A DNA stretch of 17,154 bases from positions 1-17,154 of the forward strand of contig JAYSSF010000050.1 in NCBI GenBank assembly GCA_043720715.1. Direction: 5' to 3'. Origin of the DNA: JAYSSF01 sp043720715 (GTDB taxonomy: Bacteria; Patescibacteriota; Gracilibacteria; Absconditabacterales; Absconditicoccaceae). Shown here piece by piece: positions 1-8,252 of this stretch. The position numbers were made by a program, and so were the translations under genes. Under the pieces are notes generated by a model. The model searched no databases, was not told the origin of the DNA, and saw nothing but the letters and a program-made list of their open reading frames with translations. How positions within the stretch are numbered: position 1 is the stretch's first letter; every line of letters starts with the position of its first letter.

Positions 1-42
1 AAACCAGATCCTTGTTGATTACTTTTTTCGTTTCACGAAAAA

Positions 43-66
43 AAATCACCCAGAACTGAGTGATTT
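43..66 (-). terminator. Second intrinsic terminator behind atpA
   Basis: On the minus strand the stem AAATCACTCA pairs with TGGGTGATTT (one T-G wobble) around a GTTC loop and runs into eight T. It follows the 95-121 terminator, so the atpA transcript meets two stops in a row. A further short hairpin, TTTTTTCGT / ACGAAAAAA at 23-43, overlaps its T-run. Open frames at 1-133 on the plus strand are short and run through these hairpins; I do not call a gene there. Confidence 0.75.
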
Positions 67-94
67 GAAAAGTTTCAATTTCCTATATACTAAA

Positions 95-121
95 AAAACC
101 CAGATAATCAATCTGGGTTTT
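95..121 (-). terminator. Intrinsic terminator of atpA
   Basis: A perfect 11-bp stem (AAAACCCAGAT / ATCTGGGTTTT) with a 5-nt loop lies 13 nt past the atpA stop codon. On the minus strand it is followed by a run of seven T, the classic rho-independent form. Confidence 0.88.
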
Positions 122-133
122 CTTCTATTTCGA

Positions 134-1645
134 CTATAAACTAGCTTTAATCTCTGATACAACTTCGCTTACCAGCTTCTTGATACCATCTTCAATATCT
201 CCTGTGAGCTTCTTATCTTTGAGCATGAGAGTATTGAGATCACTGTAGCTGGTATCCAACTTATCATTGATTATTTGTTCAAATTGTTTGATCTGACTTA
301 CGTCGATGTCATCGAGGTGCCCGTTGATACCAGCATAGATCAGTGTTGCTTGTTTTTGGAATCATAGTGGCTTACCATTTGGTTGTTTCAATAGTTCCAC
401 CATGATACGACCACGAGTCAGTCTGGCCTGCGTGGCAGGATCCAGATCAGATGCAAACTGAGCAAACGCCTGTAACTCACGGAAATATGATAACTCAAGC
501 TTGAGCTTACCAGCTACCTTCTTCATCAGCCCTGTCTGAGCAGATCATCATACACGAGATACGGACAGACCTACATTGATCGCAGGTTTGATGCCAGCAT
601 TGAACAAGTCAGTCTCCAAGAATATCTGCCCATCAGTAATCGAGATCACGTTGGTAGGGATATATGCTGATACATCATTACCCTGAGTCTCAATGATCGG
701 TAGTGCTGTTAGTGATCCTGAGCCATAGTCAGAGTTAAGCTTGGCTGCACGTTCAAGCAATCTAGAATGAAGATAGAATACATCACCAGGATACGCTTCA
801 CGACCTGGAGGTCTACGGAGAAGTAGTGATACTTCACGATATGCGTTGGCATGCTTACTGAGATCATCATAGATAATAAGTGCATCTTGCCCATTGTAGA
901 GAAAATATTCTGCGATCGTCACACCCACATATGGAGCGATATATTGTGTTACTGCTGGAGCAGATGCTGGAGCTGACACAATCGTCGTATATTCCAACGC
1001 TCATGCTGCTCTGAGCTGTTCGGTGATGAGTTTGACTTTGGATTCTTTCTGTCCGATAGCAACATAGACACATTTGACGTTTTCAGATTTCTGATTGATG
1101 ATCGTATCGATCGCGATGGTCGTCTTACCAGTCTGTCTATCTCCGATAATAAGTTCACGTTGACCTTTACCTACTGGGATCATGGCGTCAATTGATTTTA
1201 CTCATGTCGCGAGCGGCTGATCAACACTGTGACGAGTCATCACACCAGGAGCGATACGCTCAACAGGATATAAGTCAGATCACTTGATTGCTCATAGTCC
1301 ATCGATAGGCTCACCGATACCATTGACTACTCTCCCGAGAAATGCTTCACCTACATTGATCTTGAAGATCTCACCACTACCAGTCACGGTTTGGCCCTGT
1401 GTGAGTGTGTGATATGCACCAAGTACAAGAACTCCGATCTGGTCCTCGAGAAGGTTAAGCACCATACCCTTGAGTCAGTTTTCAAATAAGACAATCTCTC
1501 CGAACATCGCGTTACTGAGTCATGAGACAGTCGCTACACCATCTTTGATTTCGACGATTTCTCATTTTGGAGACATGGTATCAGTCAGATCGACGGATGC
1601 GATTTGTGCTTCGATTTTGGACATAAGATCAGATACGACGGACAT
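134..1645 (-). CDS. atpA: F1F0 ATP synthase subunit alpha
   Basis: Alpha subunit of the F1 catalytic head, which with beta forms the alpha3beta3 hexamer on the cytoplasmic side of the membrane. Read with UGA as Gly, the frame is 503 aa, the normal length. The Walker A GDRQTGKT is at residues 168-175, a Walker B-like YDD follows at about 260, and the conserved VSRVG stretch carries the arginine finger at R364; its Gly366 is UGA. About nine glycines are UGA (for example in PKGE, VSGLS, TGVKS and AAGALE). The ATG at 1645 gives the family N-terminus and lies 230 nt from the nearest strong promoter, so the leader may be about 200 nt. The next gene upstream is divergent and two terminators follow, so the gene appears separated from the usual atp operon. 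Confidence 0.97.
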
Positions 1646-1846
1646 AGACAAGGTTATATGTTATAGGTTAAATGGCATAGGTTTTTGAAATTGGCGTAGG
1701 GACGTGCTCTTGGCGTGTCCGATGTGTAAACATTTCACAACACACAAAACCACATCTTCAAACTACATATATAATGATCTCTCAGTCTGTTACAACATCA
1801 CTATCCCCCACGCTATTTGTCAATTATTATTTTCTTCAAAAATCAC

Positions 1847-1880
1847 TTGACAATATATATATATATAACTATAATGTCAA
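1847..1880. promoter_or_regulatory. Overlapping two-way sigma70-type promoter
   Basis: On the plus strand TTGACA (1847-1852) and TATAAT (1870-1875) are 17 bp apart, a perfect consensus. On the minus strand TTGACA (1880-1875) and TATATT (1857-1852) are also 17 bp apart. The same 34 bp thus holds two opposed promoters whose -35 of one overlaps the -10 of the other. It would drive the 1973 gene rightward and atpA leftward. The rest of 1646-1846 is the likely long atpA leader, with no gene seen. Confidence 0.8.
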
Positions 1881-1894
1881 AGTCAATATTGACT
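1881..1894. promoter_or_regulatory. Operator-like palindrome at the start site
   Basis: AGTCAATATTGACT is a perfect 14-bp palindrome lying over the expected rightward transcription start (about 1882). A further TAGTCAAAAC half-site lies near 1955. Its position suits a repressor site, but no regulator in the window can be tied to it. Confidence 0.4.
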
Positions 1895-1896
1895 AT

Positions 1897-1942
1897 ATCA
1901 AGATGTGTTGTCTTGATGAATCGGCAGTCTGGAGTTAGCCGA
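1897..1942 (+). promoter_or_regulatory. Two hairpins in the leader of the 1973 gene
   Basis: ATCAAGA pairs with TCTTGAT (1897-1903 / 1911-1917, 7-nt loop), then TCGGC pairs with GCCGA (1921-1925 / 1938-1942, 12-nt loop). Both lie in the predicted 90-nt leader. No T-run follows, so they are not terminators. I do not recognise a known riboswitch. Confidence 0.45.
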
Positions 1943-1972
1943 CCCAGTTTATAGTCAAAACCTAATAAGACT

Positions 1973-2536
1973 ATGAAAAAGTTATTATTCGCGGCAGTGG
2001 CCGCAAGTGTTGCAGTTCTATTTGTTTCATTGAGCAGCAATGCTCAAACTTTACCAGGTAGAATTGGTGCCGATAGTATTGTGAGAGTCGAACTCATACC
2101 TCGCACCATCACTCGCTATCTCCCTGGGGAAACTCGGGTGGTGCATGATACTATTTTTGTAGCAGAGACGACTCCAATCCCAGAACAGCCACTTATTAGC
2201 GGAGATTTAGTCCGCCAATCTCTGTTTGGAATAGGAACTATAGGTGGGTTGCTATTGTTTTTATTGGGTTTGATTGCATATCTTCTTTATCGAAGATTAC
2301 AGCAACAACCAGCGGCACAGCAGCAATTACCAAACTTTGCACCGACCTACACATTCGCACCTGTCTTTAGTCCTACATTTAACCCTACAACGGGTGATAT
2401 TGAGGTTACAAGACCGGCGGCTGAGGAAATGGTAATAGTAGTAAGAGAAAGAACTATGCCCGCCCCTGATGCGGCTCCGCAAGGAGGAAATCAGAACATC
2501 CCTTCTGCACCAACTGAAATTAATCAGGTAATGTAG
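1973..2536 (+). CDS. Signal-peptide, single-TM protein of unknown function
   Basis: No family recognised. The 187-aa product begins with a clear signal peptide (MKKLLF, a hydrophobic core to about residue 20, then SSNAQT with a likely cleavage after NAQ or NA). A short external segment of about 60 residues follows. Next comes a strong membrane helix (GIGTIGGLLLFLLGLIAYLL, about residues 87-106) stopped by YRRLQQQ, so the C-terminal half is probably cytoplasmic. That tail is Gln- and Pro-rich with repeated FAPxF and FxPTF segments. There is no in-frame UGA. The start lies about 90 nt behind a consensus promoter and has no Shine-Dalgarno sequence. Terminator hairpins follow the stop. The gene is probably monocistronic and well expressed. 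Confidence 0.72.
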   Translation: MKKLLFAAVAASVAVLFVSLSSNAQTLPGRIGADSIVRVELIPRTITRYLPGETRVVHDTIFVAETTPIPEQPLISGDLVRQSLFGIGTIGGLLLFLLGLIAYLLYRRLQQQPAAQQQLPNFAPTYTFAPVFSPTFNPTTGDIEVTRPAAEEMVIVVRERTMPAPDAAPQGGNQNIPSAPTEINQVM

Positions 2537-2539
2537 AGA

Positions 2540-2592
2540 ATCTCGCTTTCTTCGAGATGGAAAAGCACTTGGTTTTACACCTCGTGCTTTTT
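2540..2592 (+). terminator. Paired hairpins after the 1973 gene
   Basis: ATCTCG/CGAGAT (2540-2558) is followed by AAAAGCAC/GTGCTTTT (2561-2568 / 2584-2591). The second ends in TTTTTG on the plus strand and begins with AAAA, so it could also serve the convergent minus-strand gene that ends at 2605. Confidence 0.65.
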
Positions 2593-2604
2593 GTTTTAAT
2601 CTAT

Positions 2605-2838
2605 TTAGTTTCCAGTCTGAAACTGATTGAGGATCGAGTTGGGAGCGATCTGTACTCCTGTGTCAACGACCTCTTCTACGACTACTCCACTATTCATATC
2701 TGCTGTTATATTGTTGATATCATCAGAGGCAGTAGGTAAATATGGTACAATCACGCCAGCCAGTGAAGCCAAGATGATACCAATCACCATGATCCATAGA
2801 GTAAGTTTGATTCGTCTTGGTTTTTGATAGTGGGACAT
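2605..2838 (-). CDS. Small single-pass membrane protein
   Basis: A 77-aa product, not assigned to any family. A basic N-terminus (QKPRRIK) is followed by one hydrophobic helix, roughly residues 12-34 (WIMVIGIILASLAGVIVPYL). By the positive-inside rule the acidic tail of about 40 residues would lie outside the membrane. The stop is UAA. It starts 45 nt after the end of mutY on the same strand, so it is probably co-transcribed with it. The convergent hairpins at 2540-2592 close the unit. Support comes from composition, membrane helix and operon position rather than homology. Confidence 0.6.
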   Translation of the reverse strand: MSHYQKPRRIKLTLWIMVIGIILASLAGVIVPYLPTASDDINNITADMNSGVVVEEVVDTGVQIAPNSILNQFQTGN

Positions 2839-2883
2839 AAGTAAGTTTGAAAGTTTGTAAAGTCAAAAGGTTTGTAAGGTTTA

Positions 2884-3720
2884 CTATTTTGTAATGATTA
2901 TAAAGTTGTTTTCCAGTACAATCAACTGATCACGGACCATCTTGGTGACAATCTCATCAAACTGTACACTATCATACTCTCGAGGAGTCGCATATGCAGC
3001 ATATAAATCACTCATATCACTTGCTCCATACTTCAAACAATGCTTGAGAATATGTGATCTGACCCACCTCGTGGATCACTTAAATGTCGATTGTTTGGCA
3101 TTGATGCGGATGTTGGACTTGTGCATTGCAAGCTCTACTGCTCCATAATCCATGAGCGCTGTATGTCGTAATCTCGACTGTCACTCAGGCGTAGTCCCGG
3201 GAATCCGGGGAATAAATTGCGACGCAAACTCGACCAAGTCCGACTCTTTCATATTTATAGTCTCGGGATAATGATGAAACCATACACGCTTGATATTAGT
3301 ATCCAAGACTGGGTGTGGAAGGTTGTAGGCGAAACTGGAGATCGCATGAGCTGTATAGAGTCCTATTCATGGCAATTTCATCAATAGTTTTGGATCTGAC
3401 GGTACCACTCCATCATATTGCTCGCTGATGATGCGACAACATTCACGCAATCTCAGAGCACGATTATTATATCCCAATCACTGTCGTAACTGCAGAAGCG
3501 TCGGAGTATCGACTTGTCATGCCTGCTGGATGGTGGGCAGAGCCTGTGTCCATCTATGATAATATTGTACTACCCTACCGATCTGAGTCTGATGACTCAT
3601 GATCTCACTCACCAGTACATGATATGGATCGTTGTGATGTCTCCATGGCAAATCTCTGGCATGTTGATTAAACCAGTTGAGGATATAGTGTTGAAATTCG
3701 GGGATTGGGAGGTTTTGCAT
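2884..3720 (-). CDS. mutY: A/G-specific adenine glycosylase, cluster-less
   Basis: MutY removes adenine mispaired with 8-oxoguanine. The 278-aa frame has the family landmarks: RDLPWR at 22-27, SEIM with catalytic Glu39 and HQTQ at 43-46, the helix-hairpin-helix LPGIG at 116-120, and VLDTN with catalytic Asp140. Five glycines are UGA, including one in LPGIG. The four cysteines that normally hold the [4Fe-4S] cluster are absent: after ALMDYGAVELA the sequence carries no CxxxxxxCxxC pattern but goes directly to KGSTRWVR. A full C-terminal NUDIX-type domain is also missing, compared with about 350 aa in E. coli. The start at 3720 best matches the family N-terminus; an ATG at 3732 and a TTG at 3765 are alternatives. 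The gene probably leads the small membrane protein at 2605-2838. Confidence 0.88.
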
Positions 3721-3779
3721 ATTATAGTGCATTATACTTAGAATTAGGATCAACTCACACCTCAAGATAATGAACTACG

Positions 3780-3829
3780 TAGTAGATTTCATAGATAATA
3801 GTATTCCTATTTTTATATGAAATCTACTA
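3780..3829. repeat. 14-bp inverted repeat after the recombinase
   Basis: TAGTAGATTTCATA (3780-3793) and its exact complement TATGAAATCTACTA (3816-3829) flank a 22-nt AT-rich loop. The repeat lies in the 111-bp gap between the recombinase stop and mutY. It has no T-run on either strand, so it is a poor terminator. Its core ATGAAATCT recurs at 4789-4797 on the other side of the recombinase. Confidence 0.7.
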
Positions 3830-3831
3830 TA

Positions 3832-4659
3832 TTATAATCTATCTAAAGGACTCACAATCTTATCCAAAGCAGGCTGCATAACATGAGTATAAATCTGCGT
3901 CGTACGAATATTACTATGACCGAGCAATGTCTGTACATAGCGGATATCCGTTCCCTGCTCCAGAAGATGGGTAGCAAAACTATGACGGAGTGAATGAAAA
4001 CTAACTTTCTTGATAATTCAGGCTTTTTTACATGCTTGAGCAAATATTTGTTGAGCTGTTCTTGTGGTAATATTTCATCATTGATTGCTATAAAATACAT
4101 ACGGAGATACTCATGAAGCGTAGTGATGAGTATCTAACAACGCAATACTTGACTGAGGCAATATCACTATCCTATCTTTGTTTCATTTTGCATGTTTAAG
4201 ATGTATGATAGAACGTTCAGTATCAATATCTATCCATTTGAGATTCACTATCTCAGAGATACGCAAACCACAACCATATGCCAATGATAACAAGAGTTTA
4301 TGTTTAGGATTTATCATCATAGATAAGATATTTTTGATCTCTCAGACAGACAACACAACTGGTAGTTTGCGAGGCTCACGAGACAGCTGCAAAGCAAGAG
4401 AAAACGTACGATTATACAAAAGGAGAAAATATTTTTTCAATGCTTCTTTGTATATATTGATAGTCTTTGGAGCTTTGTCCTCCTCAACTAATATCATAAT
4501 ATACTGAGTAATAATTTTATCATCTACTTGATCTCAAATTTTTTTGTATCGTAAAAAAAATGATGTAACACAATGAGTGTATGATTTCACTGTTTTTGGG
4601 CTAAAATGTTGATTAATCAACAATTGTTTAAAGTACAATAACTTTTCACTTTCTGTCAT
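3832..4659 (-). CDS. XerC/D-type tyrosine recombinase
   Basis: A 275-aa site-specific recombinase, cutting and rejoining DNA through a phosphotyrosine link. Residues 1-90 look like the SAM-like core-binding domain, and 100-275 are the catalytic domain. All catalytic residues are visible: Arg133 (GCGLRISEI), Lys158, His222-x-x-Arg225 (HSLRHSFATH), His248 (LLGHSN) and nucleophile Tyr257 (QIYTHV). Seven glycines are UGA, including a UGA-UGA pair at 194-195. The start at 4659 gives a normal N-terminus. It is divergent from the restriction operon and its start region is flanked by inverted arms (4672-4776). It could be the housekeeping XerC/D, an integrase, or an invertase for the neighbouring cassette; the sequence alone does not decide. 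Confidence 0.93.
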
Positions 4660-4671
4660 ATATTTACATAG

Positions 4672-4776
4672 TATACGAAATAATTATTCACTTTATAACC
4701 ATATAGGTCACAAGATCAAGCATAATTTCTGTTTTCACTTGATATGAACTAATATTTGAATATATTATTTCGTATA
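4672..4776. repeat. Inverted arms over the recombinase promoter
   Basis: TATACGAAATAATTATTCA (4672-4690) is the complement of TGAATATATTATTTCGTATA (4757-4776) apart from one inserted base and one swap. Each arm contains TATTTCGTATA, resembling the 13-bp arm of loxP (ATAACTTCGTATA), the general form bound by tyrosine recombinases. A minus-strand promoter, TTGATC (4719-4714), 16 bp, TATAAA (4697-4692), lies between the arms and would start transcription inside the left one. Recombinase binding could therefore also repress its own gene. Confidence 0.55.
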
Positions 4777-4784
4777 AAGTCTAG

Positions 4785-4881
4785 TTAGATGAAATCTCCT
4801 TTTGTTTTAATTTGCAATCATAGACAGAAACTTTTCTTTTTGCCCTATCGGGCAATTTAGGGGGGGTATTGCTTCGCAATA
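4785..4881 (+). repeat. Left flanking arm of the restriction operon
   Basis: This 97-nt block is related, in inverted orientation, to 13414-13551. Shared words in the same order are TTAGATGA (4785), TCTCCTTTTGTTTT (4795-4808), CATAGACA (4819-4826), AAACTTTTCTTT (4828-4839) and TTTAGGGGGG (4856-4865). Two hairpins, TTGCCC-TATC-GGGCAA (4840-4855) and TATTGC-TTC-GCAATA (4867-4881), match hairpins at the same place in the right arm but differ in sequence. The remaining 4882-4969 is AT-rich and must hold the hsdM promoter, which I cannot pin down. Confidence 0.75.
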
Positions 4882-4969
4882 TTCTTTTGAAAAAGAAACA
4901 AAACTGGTTATATTTTGAGGTGTAAATTAGTATAGTAAGAAGATACATTTATATAATAATTGGTATTCT

Positions 4970-7369
4970 ATGGCACTCAAAAAATCAGATCTCTACTCAT
5001 CACTATGGAAAAGTTGTGATGAACTCCGTGGTGGTATGGATGCGTCACAATATAAAGACTATGTCCTGAGTCTGCTTTTCATCAAATATGTGTCTGATAA
5101 GTACGCTCACAAAACTGATGCTATTATTACAATCCCCGAGGGAGCAAGTTTTGATGATATGATAGCTATCAAATGATCTGCTGATATAGGAGATAGAATC
5201 AATAAGATTATCCAAAAAATAGCAAAGGAAAATAATCTGACTGGAGTCATAGATCTCACAGATTTTAATGATGAAGAGAAGCTAGGAAAATGAAAAGAAA
5301 TGGTTGATCGTTTATCAAAACTGATCGGTATTTTTGAAAACCCAAATCTCAATTTTGCAGGAAATCGTGCAGATGGCGATGATATCCTGGGAGATGCATA
5401 TGAATATCTTATGAAACATTTTGCTACTGAATCAGGTAAGAGTAAAGGACAATTTTATACACCTGCTGAAGTATCTCGTGTTCTTGCGAAGGTGATAGGA
5501 GTAGAAAAATCAACAAGTCCATCACAAACCGTCTACGATCCAACTTGCGGATCATGATCATTGTTGCTCAAGGTAGCAGATGAAGCATCACATGATCTGA
5601 CTATCTATGGTCAGGAAATGGATAATGCAACCAAAGCTCTTGCTGTTATGAATATGTGGCTTCATAACTACCCATCAGCAGAGATCTGGAAAGATAATAC
5701 ACTCGCAAACCCTCATTTCAAAGAACAAGATGGATCGCTCAAGAGATTTGATTTTGTCGTAGCAAACCCACCATTTTCTACTAAATCTTGGAGTAGTGGT
5801 TTTGATCCATTGCATGATGAATATCAGCGTTTCACTGGATATGGTATCCCACCAAACAAAAATGGTGATTATGCATTTCTGCTTCATATCATCCGTTCAC
5901 TCAAAAGCACTGGTAAAGGTGCAGTAATTTTGCCACATGGTGTCTTGTTCCGTGGAAATACTGAAGGATGAATCCGTACCAATATCATCAAATCAGGCTA
6001 TATCAAATGAATCATAGGACTGCCTGCAAACTTGTTTTATGGAACAGGGATCCCTGCTTGTATCATAGTGCTAGACAAGGAATGAGCAGATCAACGCAAA
6101 GGAATATTTATGCTGGATGCAAGTAAATGATTTATCAAAGATGGCAATAAAAACCGTCTCCGTGAACAAGATATCCACAAGATCGTGGATACTTTTACGC
6201 AAATCAGAGAAACGACTAAATTTTCAAGAATGGTACCACTCGCTGAGATCGAAGTGAATGACTACAATCTCAATATCCCTCGCTATATCGATACGCAAGA
6301 AGAGGAAGATATCCAAGATCTCACTGCACATCTGCAAGGATGAATACCTGCTCATGATGTCGATGCATTAGCTCCATATTGGGAAGTTTATGGATCGCTC
6401 AAACATAAACTGTTCAAAGCTGATATGAAAGCATGATATTATCAACTTGCTATCCAAGCTAATGAGATCAAAAACGCAATCTATACTCATGATGAATTTA
6501 TCAATTATCGTACTACACTCAATCAAGCGTTCACACAATGGCAAACTGCTATCGTGCCTTTCTCTAAGACAATAGATGTCTCTACTCATCCTAGAAATTT
6601 CATTCATAAAATTGGAGAAGAGATACTTGCTCAATATAGCAATAGGCAACTGATTGATAAATATACTATTTATCAGCACCTGATGGATTATCGAAATGAA
6701 ATCATGAAAGATGATCTGTATATGATTATCGAAGATGGTCGAAAGGTGACGCTCACAGAAACCAAGAAGTGAAAAGAAACCATCTATATTTGCGATCTTA
6801 TTCCTGACTATCTGGTTATCAATCGTTATTTTCAACAAGAAAAAGATAGTCTGACTGAATTGGAAGGACACCTTGAAACTATCTCAGCAACCATAGAAGA
6901 ACTTGCTGAAGAGCATGGAGGAGATGAGTGATTACTGATTGAAGTATTGAACGATAAAGGAAAAATCACCAAAGCGAACCTTACTGCTCGTATGAAGGTA
7001 ATCAAAAATAGCAAAGATGATGCTGAGGAATATACTCTCTTGGAACAATGTATGACAGAGATAGAAAAAGAATCAGATATCAAAACTCAGATTAAGATAG
7101 CTGAGGCGGATCTCAATAAAAAAGTGTTAGCAAAATATCGCACATTGACGGTAAATGAAATCCAAACATTAGTTATCAATGACAAACGAATCGCAACAGT
7201 AGGTGAACGTATAACGAGCCAAATTAATATTATCTCTCAATCACTTACACAGCGTATTGTAGAATTGGCAGATCGTTATCTAGAACCCTTGCCAATAATT
7301 CAATCACAGGTAAAAGATTGTGAAAGTAAGGTAAAAGAACACCTCAAAAATATGTGATTTATTTTTTAA
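4970..7369 (+). CDS. hsdM: Type I restriction-modification M subunit (N6-adenine)
   Basis: The methyltransferase subunit of a type I system, which works as M2S and in R2M2S. The 799-aa frame opens with the HsdM N-terminal helical domain (KSDLYSSLWKSCDELRGGMD, 5-24). It then shows the AdoMet-binding motif DPTCGSG at 190-196 and the catalytic NPPF at 266-269, typical of gamma-class N6-adenine methylases. Gly196 is UGA (5555-5557); twelve UGA codons occur in all, each at a plausible glycine. After the catalytic domain there is a long charged, helical C-terminal half (about 450-799) of the extended HsdM type. The gene ends at UAA, 10 nt before the HEPN-like gene, and is the first gene of the operon. 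No Shine-Dalgarno sequence is visible before the ATG. Confidence 0.95.
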
Positions 7370-7379
7370 CACATCGTAT

Positions 7380-8222
7380 ATGCAGGGACAATTTGATATG
7401 CAAAACTTATGAGATTTTTCTTGAAAAGGGTGTTTACAATATACAAATTTAATATTCCCTTTTAAGAAACCATTAGAACTGAGTAATCATCCTAATAAAC
7501 AAGAAATTTTCAAAGCTCACATTGAGTTAGCACATAAATTTTTGGATACTCAAAATGATATAAATGATTATCTTGATTTTTGGAGTAATTCAATGAAAAA
7601 AATTGATAAAGAAATATGAAGTTATTTAAACAGTTATGATTCATCTAAAGAAATAATAGCTTGTAATTGGACAAATCCAAGTATAAAGTTAGACAATGAT
7701 TTTAGAAAAATTATAGAATTTTGTGCCTTAAGATTGCAGGATGTAGCAAGGATATCTTTACAAATAATGCAATGTTATGATGAAATACAAAAGCCAAATC
7801 TTGTACAGACATATGAAAAAAAATTAAGGGAGCTCTTTCCTAATGACTCATCTTTAATTGAAATGTTGGACGACGATAGTAATTGGTTAATAATGTTAAA
7901 GGAACTGAGAAATGAGGGATGATGGCATGCATGATGAGACAAAAATTGAAGAGAATTATTTTTTCATAAAATGGATATTGCTTTTGTAAATTGATTATGA
8001 TCAAGACCAAATTTACAAATCCCCGCATTTGAATTTAATGGTAGTAAATGAAGAATAATTATTGATGACTTTGATGCGTTTTTTCAAATATTGATGCATA
8101 ATATATTTGATCTGTCTATAGATTGGTTGGTTTTTGCTTATGCATATAAGAGCTGAGTACCAGCTTGAATATTGAAAAATCTTATACAATGAACTCGAAT
8201 CGATGATAAAGACCCTAACTAA
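7380..8222 (+). CDS. HEPN-like protein inside the hsd operon
   Basis: A 280-aa protein between hsdM and hsdS. I do not recognise a close family, but the architecture fits a HEPN RNase. A long helical segment (about 105-135, FRKIIEFCALRLQDVARISL) precedes the motif LRNEGGWH at 176-183, which matches the HEPN signature R-x(4-6)-H with Arg177 and His183. A second amphipathic helix rich in Phe, Ile and Trp (about 232-262) follows. Glycine use is extreme: 13 of 17 glycines are UGA, including one inside the RxxxxxH motif. It lies 10 nt after hsdM and 30 nt before hsdS, so it is co-transcribed. Known HEPN proteins in or near restriction loci, such as the RloC/PrrC C-terminal domains, cut tRNA; the same role here is inference. 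It might instead be a non-catalytic partner. Confidence 0.62.
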
Positions 8223-8252
8223 TAACCTTTTACTTAATTTTGGCTATTTCAA

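Noticed and set aside
1..133. C-terminal end of a plus-strand gene entering from the left
   Set aside because: An open frame exists, but it passes through both atpA terminators and has no recognisable content.
4178..4507. Plus-strand open frame of 109 codons
   Set aside because: It lies opposite the recombinase catalytic domain and shows no protein-like features; it is a shadow.
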